A DNA stretch of 24,428 bases from DASYTH01 sp035762905 (GCF_035762905.1 NZ_DASUCC010000037.1:1-24428); one strand, 5' to 3'; shown: positions 7,260 to 14,929, counted from the stretch's first letter. The notes: generated by a model not told the origin, from the sequence alone. Made by a program: numbers and translations.

Positions 7260-8335
7260 TCGCGGGTCCGGCGGATCAGCTCGGCCACGAGGTCGGCGAC
7301 CTCAGCGTCGTCGACCTCGTCGAGCTGTTCGGACACCGTGATCTCCAGCCCGCAGCGGTCCGGCGAGTCGGTCGGCCAGACGTAGCGCGGCAGGGCCAAC
7401 CCGGTCTCGGCCCGCAACCGCTGCACCGCCACGGTGACCGCCCGCTGCCCGGCGTCCAGATGCAGGTGGAACATCGGGGTCTGCGGCGGATCCGGAACCA
7501 CGTGCACGCCGGGCAGCGCCGCCAGCGCGGCGGCCAGCGACCGGGCCCGGTCGGCGAACTCGGCCATCCTCGGCATCAGCTCGGCCAACCCCCGCTCGGC
7601 CGGCAGCACCAACGGCCAGCACCGATCCACGTTGCCGCCCAACCGGTCGCGCCACACCCGGGCGTGGTCGATCACGTCCTGCTCGCCGGCGAGCATCGCT
7701 CCGGAGATCCCCATCAGTCCTTTGTAGAGCGACACGTACACGGTGTCGAACAGTGCCGCGATCTCCGCGTGCGGCCGGTCGTAGAACGGCTGAGCCTCCC
7801 ACAGCCGGGCCCCGTCCAGGTGCACCGCGGCGCCCCGCTCCCGCGCCCACCCGGTCTGCGCGACCAGGTCCTCCCAGCCCGGCAGCTGCCCGCCGATGTC
7901 CCGCTGCGGCAACTCCAGCAGCAGCGCCGCGATCGGCTCGCGCAGCTCGGCCAGGTCGGCCAGGGTGATCAGCGAGAACCCGTCGCCGACCAGCGCGGCC
8001 ACCAGACCGTGCACCGCGGCGTAACCCTTGTGCTCGTGCACCTCGAGATGACACCGGGGATGGAAGGCCACCGACCGGATCCCCCTGCGGTCGGCATGGA
8101 TGCGCAGGGCGACCTGCTGCGCCATCGTGCCGGACGGGAACATCACCGCCGCCGGCTTGCCGAGCAGTTCGGCCATCCGCCGCTCGAACCGCGGCACCGG
8201 GTCGTACTCGAGGTCGTCCGGCCCGACTCGCTCGATCATGGCCGGCAGCATCCGGGCCGGCCGGCGCGATGGCGCCGTGGTGACCGACACGGACCGGGTG
8301 GGGGGTTCGTTCGACACGCGGCGAAGGCTACTCAC
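7214..8335 (-). CDS. PLP-dependent threonine aldolase / beta-eliminating lyase family enzyme
   Basis: Fold-type I PLP enzyme of 373 residues in the beta-eliminating lyase family, most like low-specificity threonine aldolases that split threonine or allo-threonine to glycine and acetaldehyde. AVHLDGARLW (D174, R177) contacts the cofactor and carboxylate, and SLYKGLMG contains the probable Schiff-base lysine K205. FPSGTMAQQVAL binds the phosphate. The usual N-terminal 'SDxxT…P' segment is poorly conserved, so the substrate is uncertain. The GTG at 8335 is chosen because it overlaps the methyltransferase stop as GTGA; a GTG at 8317 is the alternative. Neither has a clear Shine-Dalgarno. The 3' end runs 46 bp into padR on the other strand. 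Confidence 0.88.
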   Translation of the reverse strand: MSSLRRVSNEPPTRSVSVTTAPSRRPARMLPAMIERVGPDDLEYDPVPRFERRMAELLGKPAAVMFPSGTMAQQVALRIHADRRGIRSVAFHPRCHLEVHEHKGYAAVHGLVAALVGDGFSLITLADLAELREPIAALLLELPQRDIGGQLPGWEDLVAQTGWARERGAAVHLDGARLWEAQPFYDRPHAEIAALFDTVYVSLYKGLMGISGAMLAGEQDVIDHARVWRDRLGGNVDRCWPLVLPAERGLAELMPRMAEFADRARSLAAALAALPGVHVVPDPPQTPMFHLHLDAGQRAVTVAVQRLRAETGLALPRYVWPTDSPDRCGLEITVSEQLDEVDDAEVADLVAELIRRTRDQSSSDSSSISPSIA

Positions 8336-9045
8336 CGGCCGGCGATCACCCCAACGGGTTTGCGCCGGCTGAGCACCCGGTACCCCACCGGGAACTCCAG
8401 GCCCGGCACCTCGTCGACCGCCCGGGCCGCCACCCGCGCCGAGAACTCGATCCGCAGCACCGCGACCAGGCTCGCCCGGTCGGTGAACCGCCACGCCGTG
8501 CGCACCCGCCGGCAGTCGAACCCGGCCCGGTCGAAGAACGCGTCGACCTCGGCGGGCCGGTAGGACGGCAGGTCCGCCCGCATCCAGTCGCCGTACGGGC
8601 CGACCGTGGTGTCCAGGTCGACGATCGCCAGCATGCCGCCGGGTCGCAGCACCCGGTCGGCCTCGCGGATTCCCGGCTCGCAGCCCGGGCCGAAGAAGTA
8701 CGCGGTGCGGGCGTGCACCAGGTCCCGGCTCGCGTCCGGCAGCGGCAGCCGCTGCGCCGAACCGGACAGCACCGTCACCCCGGGCAGCCCGGCCGATCGG
8801 GCCCGGGCCCGGCGCACCAGCGGCTCGTGCGGTTCGACTCCGGTGACCGTGCGGGCGGTCGCGGCGAACCGCGGCAGATGGAACCCGTCGCCGCAGCCGA
8901 CGTCCACCACGTCGCGGCCGGACCAGTCGCAGATCTCGGCGAGCGCCGACCAGACCGCGCCCTCGACGTCCTGGGCCCGGTTCTCCGTCTCGTAGACCTC
9001 GGGCCAGTGCCAGATGTTGGGGCTGGGCACGATATCCCCAGCCAT
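8332..9045 (-). CDS. class I SAM-dependent methyltransferase
   Basis: A 237-residue Rossmann-fold methyltransferase of the Methyltransf_11 type. Motif I is VVDVGCGDG (residues 46-54), the acidic end of strand 2 is VTGVEP, and LRPGGMLAIVDLD is the post-motif III segment. The N-terminal NIWHWPEVYE and the absence of a membrane or nucleic-acid domain suggest a small-molecule substrate, which I cannot identify. The ATG at 9045 follows the cdsA TGA after 2 bp, and the stop overlaps the aldolase start, so cdsA, this gene and the aldolase gene look like a single translationally coupled chain. Confidence 0.9.
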   Translation of the reverse strand: MAGDIVPSPNIWHWPEVYETENRAQDVEGAVWSALAEICDWSGRDVVDVGCGDGFHLPRFAATARTVTGVEPHEPLVRRARARSAGLPGVTVLSGSAQRLPLPDASRDLVHARTAYFFGPGCEPGIREADRVLRPGGMLAIVDLDTTVGPYGDWMRADLPSYRPAEVDAFFDRAGFDCRRVRTAWRFTDRASLVAVLRIEFSARVAARAVDEVPGLEFPVGYRVLSRRKPVGVIAGR

Positions 9046-9047
9046 GG

Positions 9048-9917
9048 TCAGATCGGGATGAACAGCCGCAGCAGCAACCAGGACACCACCGCCGAAGGCA
9101 GCAGCGAGTCCATCCGGTCCATCAGGCCCCCGTGCCCAGGCAGCAGCGCCCCCATGTCCTTGATGCCGAGATCCCGCTTGATCAGCGACTCGATCAGGTC
9201 ACCCACGGTCGCGGTGAGCACCAGCGCCGCGCCGAACAACACGCCGTGCCACCACTGGCCGGGCAGCAGCAGGGTCAGACACAGCACGCCGGCCAGCACG
9301 CCGCCGGTCATCGAACCGGCGAAGCCCTCCCAGGACTTCTTCGGGCTGATCGACGGCGCCATCGGGTGCCGGCCGAACAGCACCCCGGCGATGTAGCCAC
9401 CGGTGTCGGAGCTGACCACCAGAATCAGGAAGCACAGCACCCGGGCCGCACCGTCCGGCGGCACCACCAGCATCGCGGCGAACGCGGCGAACAGCGGCAC
9501 GTAGGCCGCGGTGAGCACGGACGCGCTCACGTCCCGCAGGTAACCGTCGGCTCCGCCGGGCAGCCGCCAGACCAGGCAGACCAGCACGGTCACCACGAAC
9601 GCGACCAGCAGACCGTTGCGCTCGAACGGCCAGGACAGCCACACCATCGCCTGGCCGCCGAGCAGCACCGGCCACAGCGCGATCTGGATCCCGGCGCCGC
9701 GCTTGACCGCCCCGGCCAGTTCGATCGTGGCGACCACGACCGCCGCGGCGACGATCCCGACGAAGACCTGCCGCACGGTGAGCAGCGCGACCAGCACGCC
9801 GGCGCCGAGCAGCACGCCGACCGCGATCGCGGCGGGCAGGTTGCGACCGGCGCGGGACGGCTTCGCCGCCGGCGGGGTGACTGCGTCGGGTTCCGGCTCG
9901 GTGGACGTGCCGGTCAC
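9048..9917 (-). CDS. cdsA: phosphatidate cytidylyltransferase CdsA
   Basis: Integral membrane enzyme that makes CDP-diacylglycerol from phosphatidate and CTP, the branch point of phospholipid synthesis. The 289-residue product has about eight hydrophobic helices after a 25-residue polar, Pro-rich N-terminus. Residues 244-270 match the CDS signature in full: S..KR....KD.......HGG..DR.D, seen as SLIKRDLGIKD and PGHGGLMDRMD. SSDTGGYIAGVLFGRHP and SPKKSWEGFAG are also family hallmarks. The GTG at 9917 has AGAGG 9 nt upstream. It follows frr after 12 bp, as in most actinobacterial rpsB–tsf–pyrH–frr–cdsA operons. Confidence 0.97.
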   Translation of the reverse strand: MTGTSTEPEPDAVTPPAAKPSRAGRNLPAAIAVGVLLGAGVLVALLTVRQVFVGIVAAAVVVATIELAGAVKRGAGIQIALWPVLLGGQAMVWLSWPFERNGLLVAFVVTVLVCLVWRLPGGADGYLRDVSASVLTAAYVPLFAAFAAMLVVPPDGAARVLCFLILVVSSDTGGYIAGVLFGRHPMAPSISPKKSWEGFAGSMTGGVLAGVLCLTLLLPGQWWHGVLFGAALVLTATVGDLIESLIKRDLGIKDMGALLPGHGGLMDRMDSLLPSAVVSWLLLRLFIPI

Positions 9918-9929
9918 GCGGATGCGCCT

Positions 9930-10487
9930 CTATTCCTCAAGAAGCTCGGCTTCCTTGTGTTTCACCAACTCGTCGACCTGTGCGACATACCTGTCGGTGA
10001 CGTGCTGGAGCTCCTTTTCCGCGCGCACCACATCGTCCTCGCCGGCCTCGCCGTCCTTGTTGATCCGGTGCAGTTCCTCGTTGGCCTTGCGCCGGACGTT
10101 GCGGATCGCGACCTTGGCGTCCTCGCCCTTGTGCTTGGCGATCTTGACCATCTCCCGGCGCCGCTCCTCGGACAGCTGCGGAATGATCACCCGGATGATC
10201 GTGCCGTCGTTGCTCGGGTTCAAGCCGAGGTCGGAGCTGCGGATCGCCTTCTCGATCGCCCCGAGCTGAGACGCGTCGTACGGCTTGATGATCACCATCC
10301 GGGCTTCCGGGATGCTGATGCTCGCCATCTGGTTGATCGGGGTCGAGGATCCGTAGTAGTCCACGTGAATGCGGGAGAACATGGCCGGGTTCGCTCGCCC
10401 GGTGCGCACGGTGGTGAGCTCGTCCTTGGCCACCGCGACCGCCTTTTCCATGCGTTCCTCGGCGTCGAGAAGCGTGTCGTCGATCAC
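9930..10487 (-). CDS. frr: ribosome recycling factor
   Basis: Acts with EF-G in the cytosol to split the post-termination ribosome. The 185-residue length is typical. It is recognised by VRTGRANPAMFSRIHVDYYG, STPINQMASISIPEARM and RVIIPQLSEERRREMVK, which form the tRNA-mimic three-helix bundle and hinge. The GTG start at 10487 overlaps the pyrH TGA as GTGA and has AGGAG 8 nt upstream, located inside the last codons of pyrH. Translation coupling to pyrH is therefore likely. Confidence 0.98.
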   Translation of the reverse strand: MIDDTLLDAEERMEKAVAVAKDELTTVRTGRANPAMFSRIHVDYYGSSTPINQMASISIPEARMVIIKPYDASQLGAIEKAIRSSDLGLNPSNDGTIIRVIIPQLSEERRREMVKIAKHKGEDAKVAIRNVRRKANEELHRINKDGEAGEDDVVRAEKELQHVTDRYVAQVDELVKHKEAELLEE

Positions 10488-11278
10488 AGCATCTGCTCCT
10501 TCGGGGTGCTGACCAACGTACCGATCCTCTCACCACGAACCGCCCGCGCGATGTTGCCCTCGGTGAGAAGATTGAAGACGATCATCGGCATGTCGTTGTC
10601 CATGCAGAGGCTGAACGCCGTGGCGTCGGCGACCTTCAGGCCCTTCTCCAAGACTTCCCGGTGCGTGATGTGTTCGAACATCTTCGCGCCGGGGTCGATC
10701 TTCGGGTCCGCCGTGTAGACCCCGTCGACCTCCTTGGCCATCAGCACCACCTCGCAGCCGATCTCCAGCGCGCGCTGGGCGGCCGCGGTGTCGGTGGAGA
10801 AGTAGGGCATCCCGACACCGCCGGCGAAGATCACCACTCGGCCCTTCTCCAGATGCCGCTCGGCCCGCCGGGGAATGTAGGGCTCGGCCACCTGTCCCAT
10901 CGTGATCGCCGTCTGCACCCGGGTGTCGATCCCCAGTTTCTCCAGGAAGTCCTGCAACGCCAGGCAGTTCATCACGGTGCCGAGCATGGCCATGTAGTCC
11001 GCGCGATCCCGGTCCATGCCGCGCTGGGACAACTCGGCGCCACGGAAGAAGTTGCCGCCGCCGATCACCACCGCCATCTGCACGCCGTCGCGCACCACGG
11101 CCGCGATCTGCCGGGCGACGGCCTGCACGACGTCCGGGTCGACCCCCACCTCGCCGCCGCCGAACATCTCGCCACCCAGCTTGAGCAGCACCCGGCGGAA
11201 GCCGTGCGCCCGTTGCCGGTCGGCACTCATGACCCGCGGTCGCCCCTCACCCGACGGTTCGCTCCACAGCTCGCCCAC
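10484..11278 (-). CDS. pyrH: UMP kinase PyrH
   Basis: Hexameric cytosolic kinase of the amino-acid-kinase fold that phosphorylates UMP to UDP. Clear family segments are RVLLKLGGEMFGGG, AVVIGGGNFFRGAE, QTAITMGQVAEPYIP and NLLTEGNIARAVRGE. Two starts are possible. The GTG at 11278 has a strong GAGGAGG 4 nt upstream and yields 264 residues with a polar N-terminal tail, comparable to the tailed mycobacterial enzyme. The ATG at 11230 yields 248 residues and has only a distant GAGGGG. I prefer the GTG on the ribosome site. The gene follows tsf after a 76-bp spacer holding a hairpin and overlaps frr by 4 bp. Confidence 0.95.
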   Translation of the reverse strand: MGELWSEPSGEGRPRVMSADRQRAHGFRRVLLKLGGEMFGGGEVGVDPDVVQAVARQIAAVVRDGVQMAVVIGGGNFFRGAELSQRGMDRDRADYMAMLGTVMNCLALQDFLEKLGIDTRVQTAITMGQVAEPYIPRRAERHLEKGRVVIFAGGVGMPYFSTDTAAAQRALEIGCEVVLMAKEVDGVYTADPKIDPGAKMFEHITHREVLEKGLKVADATAFSLCMDNDMPMIVFNLLTEGNIARAVRGERIGTLVSTPKEQML

Positions 11279-11314
11279 CGGACCTCCTCGCCCGCCCTCT
11301 GGTGGATACGAGAA

Positions 11315-11345
11315 GGGCGGGGTGCCTTGTCCGGCAACCCCGCCC
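11315..11345 (-). terminator. GC-rich hairpin downstream of tsf
   Basis: Inverted repeat with arms GGGCGGGGTGCC (11315-11326) and GGCAACCCCGCCC (11333-11345), about 12 bp with one bulge and a 6-nt loop, beginning 9 bp after the tsf stop. There is no U-tract, so it may be a partial terminator, an RNA processing signal or a 3'-end stabiliser that lowers pyrH expression relative to rpsB–tsf. Confidence 0.6.
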
Positions 11346-11354
11346 GTCTCATGA

Positions 11355-12170
11355 TCAGGCCTGGCCGACCTCGAACCGGGCGAACCGGGTGACCGAAACG
11401 CCCGCGTCGTCCAGTACGGCCTGCACCGTCTTCTTGGCGTCCTGCACCGAGGACTGCTCGAGCAGGACCACATCCTTGTAGAAGCCGTTGACCCGGCCCT
11501 CGACGATCTTGGGCAGCGCCTGCTCGGGCTTGCCCTCCTCGCGAGCGGTCTCCTCGGCGATCCGCCGCTCGGTGGCCACCACGTCCTCGGTGACCTCGTC
11601 CCGGCTGACATAGCGCGGCTTCATCGCGGCGATGTGCATCGCGGTGCCCCTGGCCGTCTCGGCGCTGTCACCGGTGTACTCCACCAGCACGCCAACCGAC
11701 GGCGGCAGGTCGGTCGCGCGCCGGTGCAGGTAGGTGGCCACCGGACCGTCGAAGCTCACCACGCGGCGAAGCTCCAGCTTCTCGCCGATCTTGGCGGACA
11801 GCTCCTGCACCGCGTCGTTGACCGAGCCGCCGTCCAGCGGCGTGTTCCGCAGCGCCTCGACGTCGGCCGGCTTGGTCTCCTTGGCCACCGCCACGATCCG
11901 GTTGGCCAGTTCCTGGAACTCGGCGTTCTTCGCGACGAAGTCGGTCTCGCAGTTCAGCTCGACCATGACCCCGCCGTCGGCGACGACCAGCCCGTTCGCG
12001 GTGGCCCGCGCGGCGCGCTTGCCGATGTCCTTGGCCCCCTTGATGCGCAGGAACTCAACGGCCTTGTCGAAGTCGCCGTCAGCCTCTTCGAGCGCCTTCT
12101 TGCAGTCCATCATCCCGGCGCCGGTGAGCTCACGGAGCCGCTTGACGTCGGCCGTGGTGTAGTTCGCCAT
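11355..12170 (-). CDS. tsf: translation elongation factor Ts
   Basis: Guanine nucleotide exchange factor that recycles EF-Tu in the cytosol. The 271-residue product begins with the UBA-like domain ANYTTADVKRLRELTGAGMM, DCKKALEEADGDFDKAVEFL, and continues into the paired core subdomains (VELNCETDFVAKN; VLVEYTGD; MHIAAMKPRYVSRDEV). The TDFV motif inserts into EF-Tu. The ATG at 12170 has only a distant GAGGG. It lies 88 bp downstream of rpsB with a hairpin in between, the usual rpsB–tsf pairing. Confidence 0.98.
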   Translation of the reverse strand: MANYTTADVKRLRELTGAGMMDCKKALEEADGDFDKAVEFLRIKGAKDIGKRAARATANGLVVADGGVMVELNCETDFVAKNAEFQELANRIVAVAKETKPADVEALRNTPLDGGSVNDAVQELSAKIGEKLELRRVVSFDGPVATYLHRRATDLPPSVGVLVEYTGDSAETARGTAMHIAAMKPRYVSRDEVTEDVVATERRIAEETAREEGKPEQALPKIVEGRVNGFYKDVVLLEQSSVQDAKKTVQAVLDDAGVSVTRFARFEVGQA

Positions 12171-12222
12171 CGTCTGTGCTTTCTTTCCCTCTGTGTCGTC
12201 TGTGGGTGGATACGACCGCGCG

Positions 12223-12245
12223 GGGCCGCCACGGATCGGCGGCCC
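12223..12245 (-). terminator. perfect 8-bp hairpin between rpsB and tsf
   Basis: GGGCCGCC (12223-12230) and GGCGGCCC (12238-12245) form a perfect stem with a 7-nt loop, 13 bp past the rpsB stop. No U-tract follows, so full termination is unlikely. An attenuator or a processing and stability element is the more reasonable reading. Confidence 0.55.
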
Positions 12246-12258
12246 GGCCCGGCGTTGA

Positions 12259-13101
12259 TCAGGACTCGGCGCGCTCGGCTGCGGCGACCTGGCCGCCGTC
12301 CCCGCCGGTGGCGTTCGCCCCGGTGAGCAGCTCCTTCTCCCACTCGGGCAGCGGCTCGTCGGAGCCGACCGGCTGCGGCTTGTCCTCGCCCTCGGGGACG
12401 CCGTTGCGGGCGCCGGCCCTGGCGATCAGACCGGCCGCGGCGGCCTCGGCGATCACCTTGGTCAGCAGGGCGGCCGAGCGGATCGCGTCGTCGTTGCCCG
12501 GGATCGGGTAGTCGACCTCGTCCGGATCACAGTTGGTGTCCAGGATGGCCACCACCGGGATGTTCAGCTTGCGGGCCTCGCCGACCGCGATGTGCTCCTT
12601 CTTGGTGTCCACGATCCACACCGCGCTTGGCACCTTCGCCATGTCCCTGATGCCGCCGAGCGTGCGCTCGAGCTTGTCCTTCTCCCGGGTCAGCATCAGG
12701 ATCTCCTTCTTGGTGAGACCCTGGAAGCCGCCGGTCTGCTCCATCGCCTCGAGCTCCTTGAGACGCTGCAGGCGCTTGTGGACGGTGGAGAAGTTGGTGA
12801 GCATCCCGCCGAGCCAGCGCTGGTTGACGAACGGCATGCCGACCCGAAGGGCCTCGTTGGCGATCGCCTCCTGCGCCTGCTTCTTGGTGCCCACGAACAG
12901 GATCGACCCACCGTGCGCGACCGTCTCCTTGACGAACTCGAAGGCTCGGTCGATGTAGGTCAGCGTCTGCTGCAGGTCGATGATGTAGATGCCGTTGCGC
13001 TCGGTGAAGATGTAGCGCTTCATCTTCGGGTTCCAGCGCCGGGTCTGGTGCCCGAAGTGCACGCCCGAATCGAGCAGCTGCTTCATGGTGACTACGGCCA
13101 T
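12259..13101 (-). CDS. rpsB: 30S ribosomal protein S2
   Basis: Small-subunit ribosomal protein S2, needed for late 30S assembly and S1/mRNA docking where S1 is present. The product is 280 residues: the S2 core (MAVVTMKQLLDSGVHFGHQT, RYIFTERNGIYIIDLQQT, NQRWLGGMLTNF, ALWIVD-like AVWIVDTKKEH, DTNCDPDEVDYPIPGNDDA) plus a 45-residue charged C-terminal tail common in actinobacteria. An AAGAGG lies 12 nt before the ATG at 13101. A candidate promoter lies more than 200 bp upstream, so the transcript may carry a long leader. Confidence 0.98.
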   Translation of the reverse strand: MAVVTMKQLLDSGVHFGHQTRRWNPKMKRYIFTERNGIYIIDLQQTLTYIDRAFEFVKETVAHGGSILFVGTKKQAQEAIANEALRVGMPFVNQRWLGGMLTNFSTVHKRLQRLKELEAMEQTGGFQGLTKKEILMLTREKDKLERTLGGIRDMAKVPSAVWIVDTKKEHIAVGEARKLNIPVVAILDTNCDPDEVDYPIPGNDDAIRSAALLTKVIAEAAAAGLIARAGARNGVPEGEDKPQPVGSDEPLPEWEKELLTGANATGGDGGQVAAAERAES

Positions 13102-13325
13102 GGCCGGTTACGCACCTCTTCTGTGTGGCCCGCCGGGCATCCGCCTCGGCGTGCGGCGTCGGTTGTCGCGGTACTCCGGTGGAGAACCGCCCTGGTGCCG
13201 TGCCGACCCCCGGACCCACCGGCGCCGGATCGACGCCGAGCTGAGACCGCCGGGTGCCGTAGTTCCTCATCGAGGACGCGCAGCGGCACGCGAAGTCGAC
13301 CCGTGTTTCCACAGGTCGCGCTCGC

Positions 13326-13356
13326 AGTGTACGCGTCCACCCGGCAAACCCGACAA
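13326..13356 (-). promoter_or_regulatory. candidate rpsB promoter
   Basis: On the minus strand TTGTCG (13356-13351) and TACACT (13331-13326) are spaced by 19 nt. The -10 is a good match and the spacer is 1-2 nt too long. Transcription from here would start near 13319 and give a 5' leader of about 218 nt before rpsB. Confidence 0.35.
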
Positions 13357-13367
13357 TCGATCCCCGG

Positions 13368-13407
13368 TTGTCCACAACCCCCGCACCTGTCCCCAGTTCC
13401 ATCCACA
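13368..13407 (+). promoter_or_regulatory. DnaA-box pair upstream of the M23 gene
   Basis: TTGTCCACAA at 13368-13377 contains the preferred actinobacterial DnaA box TTGTCCACA. CCATCCACA at 13399-13407 fits the relaxed consensus (T/C)(T/C)(G/A/C)TCCACA. They lie on the same strand, 31 bp apart, just upstream of the M23 start at 13448 and of the rpsB promoter candidate. Confidence 0.5.
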
Positions 13408-13447
13408 CCCCTGGCCGACCCCCACCCCCGCACCGCACCCTGGCCGC

Positions 13448-14017
13448 ATGCCACCGATCACCGCCCTGACCTGGCCAGCCCTCCTGCTCACGCTGCTGCC
13501 GCCCAGCCCACCCGTCCCCGAACCCACCCATCCCCCGCCGCACCGGGCCGCGGTCACGCCGGCCCCGGCGGCCCGGTCCGACCGGCACCCGGCGGCGCGG
13601 TTCGGCTGGCCGCTGGCGCCGCCGCATCCGGTGCTGCGGCGGTTCGACGGCCCGGCCGTGCCGTGGGGCGCCGGCCATCGCGGGGTCGACATCGGCGGGG
13701 CGCCCGGCGAACCGGTGCTCGCCGCCGGTCCCGGCGTCGTGGTGTTCGCCGGGCACGTTGTCGACCGGCCGGTGATCTCCGTCGACCATCCCAACGGACT
13801 GCGCACCACCTACGAACCGGTCACCCCGGTGGTCACCGCCGGCCAGCCGGTCGCCCTCGGCACCGTCCTCGGCCACCTGGAACCCGGCCATCCCGGCTGC
13901 CCGCGGTCACCCGCCTGCCTGCACTGGGGCGTGCGCCGGGGCCAGCACTACCTCGACCCGCTGCGCCTGCTCGCCCCCGGACACGTGCGCCTGCTCCCGG
14001 TGCGTCCGCGGTCCGGG
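13448..14017 (+). CDS. M23 family metallopeptidase (LytM/EnvC-like); domain-supported part, own stop codon not found
   Basis: Predicted secreted or surface murein-hydrolase-type protein. After a short hydrophobic N-terminus (LTWPALLLTLLPPS) and a Pro-rich linker, the LytM domain spans about residues 50-183. HRGVDIGG gives the zinc ligands H77 and D81. The later HxH motif reads CLH (SPACLHWGVRR), so H159 is present but its first histidine is C157; I recall CLHWG from actinobacterial relatives, so this may be a subfamily trait. The domain ends at LRLLAPGHVRLLPV near 14000, exactly where whiG ends on the other strand, yet the frame stays open to 14980. A TGA at 14038-14040 lies in another frame, so a one-base loss or sequencing error is possible. 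The ATG at 13448 lacks a clear ribosome site. The end given here is the limit of domain evidence, not a stop codon. Confidence 0.75.
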
Positions 14018-14929
14018 TCAGGCGTCGGCCCGCTCCATGAGCTTGGCGCGCAGCCGCAACACCGCCCGGGTGTGCAGCTGGCAGACCCGCGACTCGGTCA
14101 CCCCGAGCACCTTGCCGATCTCGGCCAGGGTCAGGTTCTCGAAGTAGTACAGGGTGACCACGATCCGGTCCCGCTCGGCGAGATGGGCGATCGCCTCGGC
14201 GAGCTGGCGGCGGTTGTCCTGGTCGACCAGCAGGGCGACCGGGTCGGGGGCGGCCTCGTCCTCGAGGGTGTCGGCGAGCGAGGTCGAGCCCCGGCCGGCG
14301 GCGGCCAGCTCGTCCAGCGCGACCACGCTGGTCAGCTGCAGCTGCAGGTAGATCTCACGCAGCTCGTCGAGCGAGAGGCCCAGCTCGTCGGCAAGCTCGG
14401 CGTCGGTCGGGGTCCGCCGCAGCCGGGCACCCAGCCGCTCCAGCGCCCGCTCGACCTCCCGGGCTCGCCCGCGCACCGACCGCGGGACCCAGTCCTGGGC
14501 CCGCAGGTCGTCCAGGATCGCGCCGCGGATGCGCTGCATGGCGTAGGTCTCGAACTTCAGGCCCCGGGTCGGCTCGAACTTCTCGATCGCGTCGACCAGC
14601 CCGAAGATGCCCGACTGGATCAGGTCCGCCATGTCGACATGCGCCGGCAGCCCGGTGCCCACCCGGCCGGCGACGTACTTGACCAGCGGGGCGTAGTGCA
14701 GCACCAGCCGATCCCGCAGCCGCTGCTGGCGCCGCTCGCCGAACCTGCGCCACAGCGTGCGGATGCCCGCCTCGATGTCGTCGAACGTGCGCTGGTCACC
14801 GCGCAGCACCCCGGCCACCTGGCTGCCGCCGAACGGGCCTGGATGCCCGTTGGCCGGCTTCAGGGGCGACCGTGGGGGTGTCCAAGAACCTTCCCCGAGA
14901 TACTCAGGAGCGGGGGTGGGCTCGGTCAT
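14018..14929 (-). CDS. whiG: FliA/WhiG-family RNA polymerase sigma factor
   Basis: Alternative sigma factor of the sigma-28 type, 303 residues. Region 2 is seen in LVLHYAPLVKYVAGRVG, DMADLIQSGIFGLVDAIEKF and GLKFETYAMQRIRGAILDDL; region 3 in TPTDAELADELGLSLDELRE; and region 4 in TLYYFENLTLAEIGKVLGVT with the recognition helix ESRVCQLHTRAVLRLR. In Streptomyces WhiG commits aerial hyphae to sporulation; in Actinoplanes-like genera this family is linked to sporangium and flagellated-spore genes. Here the role is inferred from family. A 45-residue polar N-terminal tail precedes the core. The ATG at 14929 has GAAGG 6 nt upstream and the start lies 26 bp inside the 3' end of xerC. Confidence 0.94.
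   Translation of the reverse strand: MTEPTPAPEYLGEGSWTPPRSPLKPANGHPGPFGGSQVAGVLRGDQRTFDDIEAGIRTLWRRFGERRQQRLRDRLVLHYAPLVKYVAGRVGTGLPAHVDMADLIQSGIFGLVDAIEKFEPTRGLKFETYAMQRIRGAILDDLRAQDWVPRSVRGRAREVERALERLGARLRRTPTDAELADELGLSLDELREIYLQLQLTSVVALDELAAAGRGSTSLADTLEDEAAPDPVALLVDQDNRRQLAEAIAHLAERDRIVVTLYYFENLTLAEIGKVLGVTESRVCQLHTRAVLRLRAKLMERADA

Larger units (their letters stand above)
13102..13447. other. divergent intergenic region between rpsB and the M23 peptidase gene
   Basis: This 346-bp spacer separates two divergent starts. It holds a candidate rpsB promoter (13326-13356), two DnaA-box-like sites (13368-13377 and 13399-13407), and about 220 bp of likely rpsB leader. The leader contains small stem candidates, for example CCTC/GAGG around 13268-13278 on the minus strand. 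No open frame in it looks like a real gene and no known ribosomal-protein leader motif is recognisable by eye. Confidence 0.6.
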
